DNA of 64,000 nucleotides from Clostridiales bacterium (GTDB lineage Bacteria > Bacillota > Clostridia > TANB77 > SIG350). Each line of letters begins with the position of its first letter. The first letter of the stretch is position 1. The DNA lies in NCBI GenBank assembly GCA_015056545.1, contig SVGE01000001.1, positions 219,906 to 283,905 on the forward strand. Reading direction: 5' to 3'. Below the pieces are notes generated by a model. The model saw only the letters and a program-made list of their open reading frames with translations. It was not told the origin of the DNA and ran no database searches. The position numbers and the translations under genes are program-made. Positions 42,811-53,015 of this stretch are shown one piece after another.

Positions 42811-42850
42811 GAACAAAAGTGATGACAAAAATTTGTCATCACTTTTGTTC
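42811..42850 (-). terminator. Intrinsic terminator of the 42853-43098 gene
   Basis: Perfect inverted repeat of 19 bases at each side (GAACAAAAGTGATGACAAA and its complement), directly after the stop codon. Confidence 0.8.
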
Positions 42851-42852
42851 TT

Positions 42853-43098
42853 TTAAAAATATTTTGTTCCTACAAAACCTGAATTTGTGCAGTGTCCTTC
42901 AACCCTTTCCATTCTACCATTAGAATCAAAGTACACATCATAGGTGTCATGTAATTTGCTATTGTCCATGGGAACAAGCATCTGAACATACCCCCCCATG
43001 TCTTTTATAATAACACCATCGTTTTCGTCCTTGATAGCATCATACTTGATCATATCAAGAATTGTAAGTTCCGCATTTCGCACATCATAATTAGCCAT
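42853..43098 (-). CDS. Small orphan protein
   Basis: 81 residues, soluble, starting MANYDVRNAELTILDMIKYD. A predicted beta-rich middle (GVIIKDMGGYVQMLVPMD, YDVYFDSNGRMERV) is followed by HCTNSGFVGTKYF. No family is recognised. An in-frame TTG at 43116 precedes the GAAAGGAG ribosome site, so ATG at 43098 is the start. It has a consensus promoter (43214-43242), about 110 nt of leader and a long-stem terminator, and may therefore be strongly expressed. Confidence 0.72.
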   Translation of the reverse strand: MANYDVRNAELTILDMIKYDAIKDENDGVIIKDMGGYVQMLVPMDNSKLHDTYDVYFDSNGRMERVEGHCTNSGFVGTKYF

Positions 43099-43213
43099 AT
43101 TGTTTTCTCCTTTCAAAATTTGAAAATTAAAATTTATATTATTACGATAAAAATCGTATATAATATTCCAAAATTAATACATAATAATTTTTTACCTTTG
43201 TTTATTTTTCTAA

Positions 43214-43242
43214 ATTATACTATCCAGTTCCTTTTGTGTCAA
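43214..43242 (-). promoter_or_regulatory. Consensus sigma-A promoter of the 42853-43098 gene
   Basis: Minus strand TTGACA (43237-43242), 17-base spacer, TATAAT (43214-43219), a perfect match to consensus. Confidence 0.88.
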
Positions 43243-43303
43243 CTGTTTTAGAGTTTTTTAAATATACATATTCTTTATACTTAATATAAATGCATTTTAT
43301 ATC

Positions 43304-43341
43304 AAAAAAGACTAAGATAAATATTACTTTATCTCAGTCTT
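43304..43341 (-). terminator. Intrinsic terminator of rpoBC
   Basis: On the minus strand AAGACTGAGATAAA and TTTATCTTAGTCTT form a 14-bp stem (one G-U), followed by TTTTT. Confidence 0.87.
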
Positions 43342-43347
43342 CGGTTT

Positions 43348-46300
43348 TTATTCTTCTATGTTTTCTTCTTGGTTATTTAATACATTTGAAACAGCTTCAT
43401 TTATTTGTTCTTCATCTAATTCATGTGTATTTTCAGCTATTTCTTCAGCTTGATTTCTAACAGTTGTAACATCAACATCTCTGTAACGTTTCATACCTGT
43501 ACCAGCTGGTATTAATTTACCAATGATAACATTTTCTTTTAATCCTATTAATGGATCAACTTTACCTTTAATTGCCGCTTCTGTTAATACTTTTGTAGTT
43601 TCTTGGAATGATGCAGCAGATAAGAAAGATTCCGTAGCAAGTGATGCTTTTGTAATACCTAGTAATATTCTTTCACCAGTTGCTTCTTGTTTTCCTTCAG
43701 CTTTAGCTGCTTCATTTTTAGATATAAATTCATTAACATCAACCATATTACCAGATAACATATCTGTATCTCCAGGATTTTCAACTTTAACTTTTCTAAG
43801 CATTTGTTTAACAATTATTTCAATATGTCTATCATCTATATCAACACCTTGGCTTCTATAAACTTTTTGAACTTCTGCTGTTAAGTATCTTTGAACTCCT
43901 GTGTATCCTTTGATTCTCATAATATCATGTGGATTTACTGAACCTTCTGTGATTTCATCACCAGCTTCTAATACATCTCCATCATTAACTTTTAATCTTG
44001 AACCAAATGGTATTAAATATGTTCTAGCATCATCTTTTCCAGTAATAGTAACTTCTCTTTTCTTTTTGTTATCACTTACAGATACTGTTCCATCGATTTC
44101 AGTAATTACAGCTAATCCTTTTGGCTTTCTAGCTTCAAATAATTCTTCAACCCTTGGAAGACCTTGAGTGATATCTCCACCAGCTACACCACCAGTATGG
44201 AAAGTTCTCATTGTAAGCTGTGTACCAGGTTCACCAATTGATTGTGCAGCTATAATACCAACTGCTTCACCAATATCTACTTCTTGACCTGTTGCTAAGT
44301 TCTTACCATAACATTTAGCACAAATACCATGTTTTGTTCTACATGTTAATGTTGAACGTATATATGCACTTGTTATACCAGCTTCAACTACTGCCTTAGC
44401 TTTTTCTTCAGAAATTAATTCATTTCTTTCTACTAAAACTTCACCTGTTTCTGGATGAACAATATCTTTTGCAGCATATCTACCAGATAATCTATCTGAT
44501 AATTTTTCTATTACATTATTTCCTTCTTTTATTTCAGAAACTAATGCACCTTCTTCTGTTCCACAATCTTTTTCTCTAATAATTATATCTTGTGAAACAT
44601 CAACTAGTCTTCTTGTTAAGTAACCAGCATCGGCTGTTCTTAACGCTGTATCTGCAAGACCTTTTCTAGCACCATGGGCAGATACGAAATATTCAAGTAC
44701 ATCAAGTCCTTCTCTGAAGCATGATTTAACTGGAATTTCTACCGCTTTACCTGATGTATCAGCCATAAGTCCTCTTATACCAGCAAGTTGTCTTACTTGG
44801 TTCATATTACCTCTGGCTCCTGATTGTGCCATCATGAATATTGGGTTTAATTCATCAAAGTTATCTATCATTGCTTTAGTTATATCTTTAATTGCTGCTT
44901 CCCAAACTTTAATAACTTGTTCATATCTATCATTATCTGTTAATTCACCACGTCTAAATCTCTTAGCAATTTCATCAACTTGTGCTTCAGCTTGAGCTAA
45001 TAAGTCTTTTTTAGCTTCTGGTACTATAACATCTGAAATAGAAACTGTAATAGCACCTCTTGTAGAATATTTAAATCCTAATGATTTAATTTCATCTAAA
45101 ACTTCTGCTGCTCTAACCATACCATGTTTTTTAATAGTTCTATCTACTATTTCACCAAGATTTTTCTTAACAACTGGGAATTCAATTTCTAGTTTGAATA
45201 AGTTATCTGGGTTGCTTCTATCTACATATCCTAAATCTTGTGGTATATTTCTATTAAATATTATTCTACCAGCAGTTGTTTCAACTATTTTTGTTATTAC
45301 TTCTCCATCTATTTCTTTTGACATTCTTACTTTTATTAAAGCATGAAGTCCAATTACACCTTCATTATATGCAAGCATAACTTCATCAACATCTTTAAAT
45401 ACTTTTCCTTCACCTTTTTCTCCATCTCTTTGGATAGTTAAATAATAACTTCCTAAAATCATATCTTGTGAAGGTACTGCAACTGGTTTACCATCTTGTG
45501 GTTTAAGTAAGTTATTTGAAGAAAGCATTAAAAATCTTGCTTCTGCTTGTGCTTCTGGTGATAATGGAACGTGTACTGGCATTTGGTCACCATCGAAGTC
45601 AGCATTGAATGCTGCACAAACTAATGGATGTAATTTAATTGCTCTACCTTGAACTAATACTGGTTCAAATGCTTGAATACTTAATCTATGTAATGTAGGA
45701 GCACGGTTAAGCATAACTGGGTGATCTTTTATTACATATTCTAATACATCCCATATTTCTGGTTTTAATCTTTCTACCATTCTTTTAGCATTTTTTATAT
45801 TATGTGCTAAACCTCTTGCAACTAATTCTTTCATTACAAATGGTTTGAATAATTCTATTGCCATTTCTTTAGGTAAACCACATTGATACATTTTTAGTTC
45901 AGGACCAACAACGATAACTGAACGTCCAGAATAGTCAACCCTTTTACCTAATAAGTTTTGTCTAAATCTACCTTGTTTACCTTTTAATAAATCTGATAAA
46001 GATTTTAAAGGTCTATTTGTAGGTGTCATTACAGGTTTTCCTCTTCTTGAATTATCTATTAATGCATCAACTGCTTCTTGTAACATTCTTTTTTCATTTC
46101 TTACAATTATTTCAGGAGCACCTAATTCTAATAATCTTTTTAATCTGTTATTTCTATTAATAACTCTTCTATATAAATCATTTAAATCTGATGTAGCAAA
46201 TCTACCACCATCTAATTGAACCATTGGACGTAATTCTGGAGGTATTACAGGTAATACTTCTAGTATCATCCATTCTGGTTTATTTCCAGATATATAGAAT

Positions 46301-46947
46301 GATTCTATTGTTTCTAATCTTTTAATTATTTTAGCTTTCTTTTGCCCTGTTGCTGTTTCTAAATCTTTTTTAAGAGATTTTGTTAATGCTTCAACATCTA
46401 TTTCTTGAAGTAATTCAAGTAATGCTTCTGCACCCATTCTAGCAACAAATCCTTTTTCACCATATTGTTCAACAGCATCTCTGTATTCTTTTTCAGATAA
46501 TACTTGTGTTTTCATAAGAGCTGTTTCTTTTGGATCTGTAACAATATATGATGAAAAATATACAACTTTTTCTATAGCTCTTGGTGATACATCTAGCATA
46601 AGACCTATTCTATTAGGAATACCTTTAAAATACCAAATATGAGCTATTGGAGCAGCAAGTTCGATGTGACCCATTCTTTCTCTTCTTACTTTTGCTTTTG
46701 TTACTTCAACACCACATCTATCACAAACTATTCCTTTATATCTAACTCTTTTGTATTTACCACAATGACATTCCCAGTCTTTTGTTGGTCCAAATATTTT
46801 TTCACAAAACAACCCATCTTTTTCAGGTTTTAAAGTTCTATAGTTTATTGTTTCTGGTTTTTTAACTTCTCCTTTTGACCATTCTCTTATTTTCTCAGGT
46901 GAAGCTATACCTATTTTAATACTATTAAAATTTTCAAAATCTGCCAT
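43348..46947 (-). CDS. rpoC: RNA polymerase beta' subunit
   Basis: 1199 residues. N-terminal zinc site [19 protein letters not shown], the catalytic magnesium motif NADFDGDQM, bridge and trigger-helix regions ([31 protein letters not shown]) and the second zinc site with [13 protein letters not shown] are intact. Catalytic subunit with RpoB. It is 15 bp behind rpoB, with GGGAGGAAG as ribosome site, and ends the operon. Confidence 0.98.
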   Translation of the reverse strand: MADFENFNSIKIGIASPEKIREWSKGEVKKPETINYRTLKPEKDGLFCEKIFGPTKDWECHCGKYKRVRYKGIVCDRCGVEVTKAKVRRERMGHIELAAPIAHIWYFKGIPNRIGLMLDVSPRAIEKVVYFSSYIVTDPKETALMKTQVLSEKEYRDAVEQYGEKGFVARMGAEALLELLQEIDVEALTKSLKKDLETATGQKKAKIIKRLETIESFYISGNKPEWMILEVLPVIPPELRPMVQLDGGRFATSDLNDLYRRVINRNNRLKRLLELGAPEIIVRNEKRMLQEAVDALIDNSRRGKPVMTPTNRPLKSLSDLLKGKQGRFRQNLLGKRVDYSGRSVIVVGPELKMYQCGLPKEMAIELFKPFVMKELVARGLAHNIKNAKRMVERLKPEIWDVLEYVIKDHPVMLNRAPTLHRLSIQAFEPVLVQGRAIKLHPLVCAAFNADFDGDQMPVHVPLSPEAQAEARFLMLSSNNLLKPQDGKPVAVPSQDMILGSYYLTIQRDGEKGEGKVFKDVDEVMLAYNEGVIGLHALIKVRMSKEIDGEVITKIVETTAGRIIFNRNIPQDLGYVDRSNPDNLFKLEIEFPVVKKNLGEIVDRTIKKHGMVRAAEVLDEIKSLGFKYSTRGAITVSISDVIVPEAKKDLLAQAEAQVDEIAKRFRRGELTDNDRYEQVIKVWEAAIKDITKAMIDNFDELNPIFMMAQSGARGNMNQVRQLAGIRGLMADTSGKAVEIPVKSCFREGLDVLEYFVSAHGARKGLADTALRTADAGYLTRRLVDVSQDIIIREKDCGTEEGALVSEIKEGNNVIEKLSDRLSGRYAAKDIVHPETGEVLVERNELISEEKAKAVVEAGITSAYIRSTLTCRTKHGICAKCYGKNLATGQEVDIGEAVGIIAAQSIGEPGTQLTMRTFHTGGVAGGDITQGLPRVEELFEARKPKGLAVITEIDGTVSVSDNKKKREVTITGKDDARTYLIPFGSRLKVNDGDVLEAGDEITEGSVNPHDIMRIKGYTGVQRYLTAEVQKVYRSQGVDIDDRHIEIIVKQMLRKVKVENPGDTDMLSGNMVDVNEFISKNEAAKAEGKQEATGERILLGITKASLATESFLSAASFQETTKVLTEAAIKGKVDPLIGLKENVIIGKLIPAGTGMKRYRDVDVTTVRNQAEEIAENTHELDEEQINEAVSNVLNNQEENIEE

Positions 46948-46962
46948 CTTTCTTCCTCCCTT

Positions 46963-49900
46963 CTACTCTTCATCATCTATAAAGTCATCATCAAAAACAT
47001 CTGTAAATGATTCATCTAATACATCTGATAAATCTTCATCATCTAGATTTTCTTCTATCATTTCATCTGCTAATAAGTCGTTTTTATTCAAATCTCCAAT
47101 AATGTTTTCATTAGATAGATTTAATTCTAAATCTTCTCCATCATCAACACTTTCTTTGATTTCAATTTCTTCATCTTCATCAGATAATATTTTAATATCT
47201 AAACCTAAACTTTGTAGTTCTTTAATTAAAACTTTAAATGATTCAGGTATACCAGGTTCAGGAATATTATCTCCTTTTACAATAGCTTCATATGTTTTTA
47301 CTCTACCTACAACATCATCTGATTTAACTGTTAATATTTCTTGAAGTGTATATGCTGCACCATATGCTTCTAATGCCCAAACTTCCATTTCACCAAATCT
47401 TTGTCCACCAAATTGAGCTTTACCACCTAATGGTTGTTGTGTAACTAATGAGTATGGACCAGTTGAACGAGCATGTATTTTTTCATCAACTAAGTGGTGA
47501 AGTTTTAACATGTACATTACACCAACTGTAACATCTTGATCAAATGGTTCACCAGTTCTACCATCAAATACTTTTCTCTTACCTGTTCTTGGAAGTCCAG
47601 CTAATTCTAATGTATTAAATACATCTTCTTCATTTGCACCATCAAATACTGGTGTAGCTATTTTCCAGCCTAATGTTTTAGCAGCATAACCTAAGTGAAC
47701 TTCTAATACTTGCCCTATATTCATACGAGAAGGAATACCTAATGGATTTAATACTATTTGAAGTGGTGTTCCATCTTCCAAAAATGGCATATCTTCTTCT
47801 GGTAATACTCTTGAAATAACACCCTTGTTACCATGACGTCCAGCCATTTTATCCCCAACAGATATTTTTCTCTTTTTAGCTATATATACTCTAATTACTT
47901 CATTAACACCTGGTGCTAATTCGTCACCATTTTTTCTAGAAAATACTTTAATATCTACTATTGTTCCACCTTCTCCATGTGGTACTCTAAGTGAATTATC
48001 TCTAACTTCTCTAGCTTTTTCACCAAAGATTGCTCTTAATAATCTTTCTTCAGCTGTTAAGTCTGTTTCACCTTTTGGAGTTACTTTACCAACTAATATG
48101 TCACCTGGTACAACTTCTGCACCTATTCTAATTACACCTCTTTCATCAAGGTCTTTTAACATATCTTCACCAACATTTGGTATGTCTCTTGTAAACTCTT
48201 CAGGCCCTAATTTTGTATCCCTACATTCACAATCATATTCTTCAATATGAATTGATGTAAATACGTCTTCTTTAACTAATCTTTCATTTATTAATATAGC
48301 ATCCTCGTAGTTATATCCTTCCCAAGTCATGAAACCTATTAAGATATTTTTACCTAATGCTAATTCACCATTATGTGTTGAAGGACCATCTGCTATTATA
48401 TCCCCTGCTTTAACTTTTTCATTCTCAACAACAATTGGTTTTTGATTTACACAAGTTCCTTGGTTAGATCTCGCAAATTTATGTAATGGATATTTTTCTA
48501 ATCCTTTTTTAGTTTTAATTGTTATTTCATCTGCTGTTACTTTTTGTACAGTACCATCATTTTCAGCTATAACACAAACACCACAGTCTTTTGCAGCTCT
48601 GTATTCAATACCTGTTCCAACTATTGGTGAATCAGTTTTGATTAGTGGAACTGCTTGTCTTTGCATGTTTGCACCCATAAGAGCACGGTTAGCGTCATCA
48701 TTTTCCAAGAAAGGTATCATTGCTGCAGCAACAGATACTAATTGCTTTGGTGAAATATCCATGTAATCTACCTTTGAAGGTGGAACTTGAAGTATTTCAT
48801 CTTGATATCTTACTTTTATTTTTTTGTTTACTAATTTACCATCTTTATCCATTGGTTCATATGCAGGAGCTATTATGTATTTATCTTCTTCTTCTGCATC
48901 CATGTATATTATTTCATCTGTTACTATACCAGTTTCTTTATCTACTTTTCTATATGGTGATTCAATAAATCCATATTCATTAATAATTGCAAAACTTGGA
49001 AGTGATGAAATAAGTCCTATGTTTGGTCCTTCTGGAGATTCAATTGGACATAATCTTCCATAATGTGTATGGTGAATATCTCTAACTTCGAAACCAGCTC
49101 TTTCTCTAGATAAACCACCAGGTCCTAATGCTGAAATTCTTCTTTTATGTGTAAGTTCAGTTAATGGATTTGTTTGATCCATAAATTGAGATAATTGGCT
49201 ACTTCCAAAGAATTCTCTAATTGCTGAAGAAATAGGTTTTGTATTAATTAATGTTTGTGGTGTTACAACATCTAAGTCTTGAATTGTCATTCTTTCTCTA
49301 ATAACTTTTTCAAGTCTTGCTAAACCAATTCTAAATTGGTTTTGTAAAAGTTCACCAACACCTCTAATTCTTCTGTTTGCTAAATGGTCTATATCATCTG
49401 TAGAACCTAAACCATATATTAAGTTATTTAAATAGTTAATAGATGCAAATACATCTTCAACTGTAACATGTGATGTTACTAAATCATGTATATTTTGCTC
49501 TATTTTTTTATTTAAATCTTTTGCTGGAGTTTCTTCCATTAATTTTTTAAGCACTGCATAATTAACATATTGTTTAATACCTGCTGGAGCTTTTGGTACA
49601 AATTCGTATATATCTACTGTACCATTACCTATTATTTTTACTTCATTTTCTCCAACTTTAACAAATACTTCATTTAATCCACTATTTTGGATATCTTTTG
49701 CAACTTCTTTTGAAATTACTTCACCAGCTGTAACTAATATTTCACCTGTTTCTAAACTTACTACATCTTTTGCAGCAATTTTCCCTTCGATTCTATTAGC
49801 TAAACTTAATTTTTTATTATATTTATATCTACCAACTTTAGATATATCATATCTTCTATCATCAAAGAACATTGCATTAAATAAGTTTCTTGCAGCTTCT

Positions 49901-50640
49901 TCTGTTGGTAGCTCTCCTGGTCTTAATTTTTTATATATTTCAACTAACGCTTCAGCTTGAGTTCTTGTTGTATCTTTTTCTAATGTTGCTTTAATTTTTT
50001 CATCATAATTGAATAATTCTAATATCTCAGAATCTTTAACAACACCTAATGCTTTGATTAAAGTAGTAACTGGTAATTTTCTAGTTCTATCTACTCTAAC
50101 ATAGAAAATGTCATTAACATCTGTCTCATATTCTAACCATGCACCTCTGTTTGGCATAACAGTAGCTGAATATAACTCTTTACCTGTTTTATCATGTGTC
50201 ATTTCATAATAACAACCTGGAGAACGAACTAATTGGTTAACTATAACTCTCTCTGCACCATTTATTACAAATGTACCACTTGGTGTCATTAATGGAATTT
50301 CCCCCATAAATATTTCTTGTTCCTTAATTTCACCTGTTTCTTTGTTAATTAATCTTACTTTAACTTGTAATCTGTCTGCATAAGTAGCATCTTTTTCTTT
50401 TGATTTATCAATATCGTATTTTGGATTATTTTCCATATAGTAATCAACAAACTCTAATATTAGATTACCTGTGTAATCAATAATTGGAGAAATGTCTTTT
50501 AATGCTTCACCTAATCCTTCTTTTAAAAACCATTCATATGAGTCTTTTTGAACAGCAATTAAATTAGGTATTTCTAACATATCACCTATTTTTGAATAAG
50601 TTTTACGTGTAGCCTTACCTTGTACCAAATCTTTTACCAA
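46963..50640 (-). CDS. rpoB: RNA polymerase beta subunit
   Basis: 1225 residues, starting with TTG (MVKDLVQGK) after AGAGGTGAT. The rifampicin-binding region [20 protein letters not shown] and [20 protein letters not shown] carries the usual sensitive-type residues. GRHGNKGV and the C-terminal [21 protein letters not shown] are present, followed by an acidic tail rich in Asp and Glu. It is not preceded by rplJ-rplL here, unlike the common bacterial order. It has a long leader with a hairpin and a possible leader peptide (50824-50859). Confidence 0.98.
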   Translation of the reverse strand: MVKDLVQGKATRKTYSKIGDMLEIPNLIAVQKDSYEWFLKEGLGEALKDISPIIDYTGNLILEFVDYYMENNPKYDIDKSKEKDATYADRLQVKVRLINKETGEIKEQEIFMGEIPLMTPSGTFVINGAERVIVNQLVRSPGCYYEMTHDKTGKELYSATVMPNRGAWLEYETDVNDIFYVRVDRTRKLPVTTLIKALGVVKDSEILELFNYDEKIKATLEKDTTRTQAEALVEIYKKLRPGELPTEEAARNLFNAMFFDDRRYDISKVGRYKYNKKLSLANRIEGKIAAKDVVSLETGEILVTAGEVISKEVAKDIQNSGLNEVFVKVGENEVKIIGNGTVDIYEFVPKAPAGIKQYVNYAVLKKLMEETPAKDLNKKIEQNIHDLVTSHVTVEDVFASINYLNNLIYGLGSTDDIDHLANRRIRGVGELLQNQFRIGLARLEKVIRERMTIQDLDVVTPQTLINTKPISSAIREFFGSSQLSQFMDQTNPLTELTHKRRISALGPGGLSRERAGFEVRDIHHTHYGRLCPIESPEGPNIGLISSLPSFAIINEYGFIESPYRKVDKETGIVTDEIIYMDAEEEDKYIIAPAYEPMDKDGKLVNKKIKVRYQDEILQVPPSKVDYMDISPKQLVSVAAAMIPFLENDDANRALMGANMQRQAVPLIKTDSPIVGTGIEYRAAKDCGVCVIAENDGTVQKVTADEITIKTKKGLEKYPLHKFARSNQGTCVNQKPIVVENEKVKAGDIIADGPSTHNGELALGKNILIGFMTWEGYNYEDAILINERLVKEDVFTSIHIEEYDCECRDTKLGPEEFTRDIPNVGEDMLKDLDERGVIRIGAEVVPGDILVGKVTPKGETDLTAEERLLRAIFGEKAREVRDNSLRVPHGEGGTIVDIKVFSRKNGDELAPGVNEVIRVYIAKKRKISVGDKMAGRHGNKGVISRVLPEEDMPFLEDGTPLQIVLNPLGIPSRMNIGQVLEVHLGYAAKTLGWKIATPVFDGANEEDVFNTLELAGLPRTGKRKVFDGRTGEPFDQDVTVGVMYMLKLHHLVDEKIHARSTGPYSLVTQQPLGGKAQFGGQRFGEMEVWALEAYGAAYTLQEILTVKSDDVVGRVKTYEAIVKGDNIPEPGIPESFKVLIKELQSLGLDIKILSDEDEEIEIKESVDDGEDLELNLSNENIIGDLNKNDLLADEMIEENLDDEDLSDVLDESFTDVFDDDFIDDEE

Positions 50641-50771
50641 TTAAATCACCTCTTAAATAAAATTTTAAATATCTGCGAAATTGCAATAGAATGTTACAAT
50701 CCCTAAGAAAAAATATATATTAAACCAAGTTATTAGAAATAGAATGTTTCTAATCTTGCTTTAGACCTTTG

Positions 50772-50812
50772 TAGACAAACAAAACAAGAGGGTAAGCAAT
50801 TTTATCCTCTTG
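50772..50812 (-). terminator. Terminator-like hairpin in the rpoB leader (possible attenuator)
   Basis: On the minus strand CAAGAGGATAA and TTACCCTCTTG pair with a single mismatch around AATTGC and are followed by TTTTGTTTG. It lies about 130 nt before rpoB. Confidence 0.5.
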
Positions 50813-50823
50813 AATTATTATAT

Positions 50824-50859
50824 TTATTTAACATTTTTTATATATATATACTTTATCAT
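50824..50859 (-). CDS. Candidate 11-residue leader peptide of rpoBC
   Basis: ATG to TAA encoding MIKYIYIKNVK, with AGGAG five bases upstream, between the rpoB promoter and the hairpin at 50772-50812. Very short and without a family, so only its placement (ribosome site, ORF, hairpin, T run) supports it. It could couple translation of Ile/Tyr/Lys codons to readthrough, or be chance. Confidence 0.3.
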   Translation of the reverse strand: MIKYIYIKNVK

Positions 50860-50971
50860 ACCCACTCCTAATAAAGTTAAATTTCTACTAATATATATTA
50901 ACATAATTATTAGGTACTTGTCAACCAGTTTTGATAAAGTTTTTTATTATTTTAGTCTTTAAATATTATAC

Positions 50972-50999
50972 AAAAGGAAACTAATCTAATAGTTTCCTC
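50972..50999 (-). terminator. Intrinsic terminator of the ftsK-J-domain operon
   Basis: On the minus strand AGGAAACTA and TAGTTTCCT pair around TTAGAT, followed by TTTTG. It lies directly after the 51002 gene. Confidence 0.8.
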
Positions 51000-51001
51000 A
51001 T

Positions 51002-52084
51002 CTATAACATACTAGTTCCAAAAATATCATTAAAATTAAATATTACTTTCCATTCCCCTTCTACATTTAAAACAGTAATTGTAATTTCTCTTTCAACTTT
51101 TTCATTAACATTTTCTTCTAAAAATTCTACTATCTTATTTAAATTTTCTTGATATACCTTTTCCCTCTCTTCTTGTGAAGTATAAGCTAATGAACCTGTA
51201 GAATATTTATCTTTTTTCCATTTATTATATTCAGATATTGCATTTGCAACATCAAAAGTTTCAACCGTAACACTAACTTTTGCCTGTTTATTCGTTACAA
51301 TATAATCTTCTATTGTATAATCAGTATTATTTAGTATATAACTATATACAATTTTATCTTTATTTAATGTATTAATATTATAAGCATAAATTTTTGAAGA
51401 TTTTGTTAAATATTCATTTATTCTTTCAAAATCATATTCTTTTAAATCTTCAAATAATTCATTTACTAAATTAACAGGCGTTAAATCATCAATTTCATGT
51501 TCTTCATCTTGTTTTTGTTCTGGTTGAGTTGTAGTTGAAGATGAATTGTTATTATTTATTTGATGTTGATTATTATCTGTAAATAATGAACCAATTAATG
51601 AAAATAATCTTATTATAGCAAATATTATTATAAAAAATATAATAATCAATATGGCTTTTGACGTTCTATCAAGTTGAACATTACGAATTCTTTTTAATAT
51701 ATTTAGGTTATTTGCATAATCATCTTCTTGTACATAATAATTATTATACATGTTTGTATTAATATTTTGTTTCATATTTTCATAACTAATATTATCTTGT
51801 TTTTGTTCTTCATAATATTCTTTATATTTCATACTATTGTTTTGTTCATCTTGAACTTTTTTAGATTTATCTTCTTGCTCTAAATTATAGTCATATTCTT
51901 CCCTTTTTTGTGTATTAGATAATATTTCATATGCACTATTAAGCTTTTTCATCATTTTTTCTGCTTTTTCTTTATCTTCTGCCACATCTGGATGATACTT
52001 TTTAGCAAGAGTTTTATACGCTTTTTCAATTACTTCTGGTGAAGCATTTTTGCTCACTTCTAAAATTTCATATAAGTTTTCCAT
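51002..52084 (-). CDS. J-domain protein with one membrane segment, paralog A
   Basis: 360 residues. J-domain at 1-68 with the HPD loop (KKYHPDVAED), so it can stimulate DnaK. A Gln/Asn/Tyr-rich linker and one membrane segment (about 142-165, ILIIIFFIIIFAII) follow, then a low-complexity acidic stretch and an exported or cytoplasmic C-terminal domain (about 205-355). It lacks the zinc-finger and substrate domains of true DnaJ. Paralogous to the next gene upstream (52099-53007), 14 bp away. A membrane-tethered Hsp70 recruiter of unknown client. Confidence 0.8.
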   Translation of the reverse strand: MENLYEILEVSKNASPEVIEKAYKTLAKKYHPDVAEDKEKAEKMMKKLNSAYEILSNTQKREEYDYNLEQEDKSKKVQDEQNNSMKYKEYYEEQKQDNISYENMKQNINTNMYNNYYVQEDDYANNLNILKRIRNVQLDRTSKAILIIIFFIIIFAIIRLFSLIGSLFTDNNQHQINNNNSSSTTTQPEQKQDEEHEIDDLTPVNLVNELFEDLKEYDFERINEYLTKSSKIYAYNINTLNKDKIVYSYILNNTDYTIEDYIVTNKQAKVSVTVETFDVANAISEYNKWKKDKYSTGSLAYTSQEEREKVYQENLNKIVEFLEENVNEKVEREITITVLNVEGEWKVIFNFNDIFGTSML

Positions 52085-52098
52085 TAAACACCTACCTA

Positions 52099-53007
52099 TT
52101 ACATCCCTAATAACTCTATTCTTTTTTCTTCTGGAAAATTAATTTTCCACCCATCATTAGTTTCTAGTACTTCTAAAAAAACTGTAGTTTTTTCCTTATT
52201 GTAAGTTTTTCCATTTAAAAATTTATAAAAATCCCATATTGGCATTTTATTATTTTCTTCTAAAAATTCTGCTATTAATTCTACAGACATATCATCTCTT
52301 TCAATCTCTATTTGAACAATTAACTTGTCTCCTTGATTTATACTTTTAATTATTTTACATTCTGAATTCATTGCTATATATTTATACATTAAGCTATGTA
52401 AAACTATTATATCATTTTCATTTCCATAATTCTCATGATTTATTGTATAACTTTCAACATTTGACATACCCATTTTAAAATTATCAAGAAATTCTTCTAC
52501 AACATCTATTCCTGGATGTTCCATACTCATTAACCAATCAAGCTTATAAAAAACTAATAAAATTATAAATGAAATAATTAATAGCTTTATTTTTCTTTTT
52601 ATTTCATTCACACTTATATTATTATTCCTTTGATTATACGATGTTTCTGACTTATTAGAATAATATGTATATGATTGGTTATATGTATGTTCAGTATTAT
52701 AATAATCTCTTTGTTTTTTTATATTTTTTCGAAGATTATAATAATACTCTGGATCTTTTTTCACTCTATAATCTTTTGCATTAACTTTTCTTTCTTGTAC
52801 CTCTATACTTAAATCATATTTTTTTCTTTCCTCTATATTAGATAAAATATCATATGCAACATTTATTTCTTTCATTTTTTCCTCTGCTTTTATTCTATCT
52901 TCTGCTATATCAGGATGATATTTTTTTGCTAAATTTCTATATGCCTTATTTATTTCTTCATCTGTTGCATTTTTATTTATTTCTAATATTTCATACAAAT
53001 TTTTCAT
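52099..53007 (-). CDS. J-domain protein with one membrane segment, paralog B
   Basis: 302 residues, same plan as paralog A: J-domain (1-66, HPD in KKYHPDIAED), Asn/Tyr/Lys-rich linker, membrane segment (about 140-158, LLIISFIILLVFY) and a C-terminal domain with WKINFPE near the end, comparable to WKVIFNF in paralog A. The pair arose by tandem duplication. It lies 8 bp behind the beta-CASP gene. Confidence 0.8.
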   Translation of the reverse strand: MKNLYEILEINKNATDEEINKAYRNLAKKYHPDIAEDRIKAEEKMKEINVAYDILSNIEERKKYDLSIEVQERKVNAKDYRVKKDPEYYYNLRKNIKKQRDYYNTEHTYNQSYTYYSNKSETSYNQRNNNISVNEIKRKIKLLIISFIILLVFYKLDWLMSMEHPGIDVVEEFLDNFKMGMSNVESYTINHENYGNENDIIVLHSLMYKYIAMNSECKIIKSINQGDKLIVQIEIERDDMSVELIAEFLEENNKMPIWDFYKFLNGKTYNKEKTTVFLEVLETNDGWKINFPEEKRIELLGM

Positions 53008-53015
53008 AATTTTTC

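Larger units (their letters stand above)
50641..50924 (-). promoter_or_regulatory. Promoter and structured leader of rpoBC
   Basis: Minus strand TTGACA (50919-50924), 18-base spacer, TAATAT (50895-50900). The leader of about 250 nt holds a short ORF (50824-50859), a terminator-like hairpin (50772-50812) and a second hairpin ATTAGAAA/TTTCTAAT (plus-strand 50730-50752 region). The word ACATTCTATT appears twice in the leader. This layout suggests control of rpoBC within the leader. No ribosomal protein gene is present. Confidence 0.6.

Noticed and set aside
50641-51001. Ribosomal protein L7/L12 or L10 gene fragment upstream of rpoB
   Set aside because: No frame of suitable length or Ala-rich L7/L12 composition exists in this stretch; it is a leader region.
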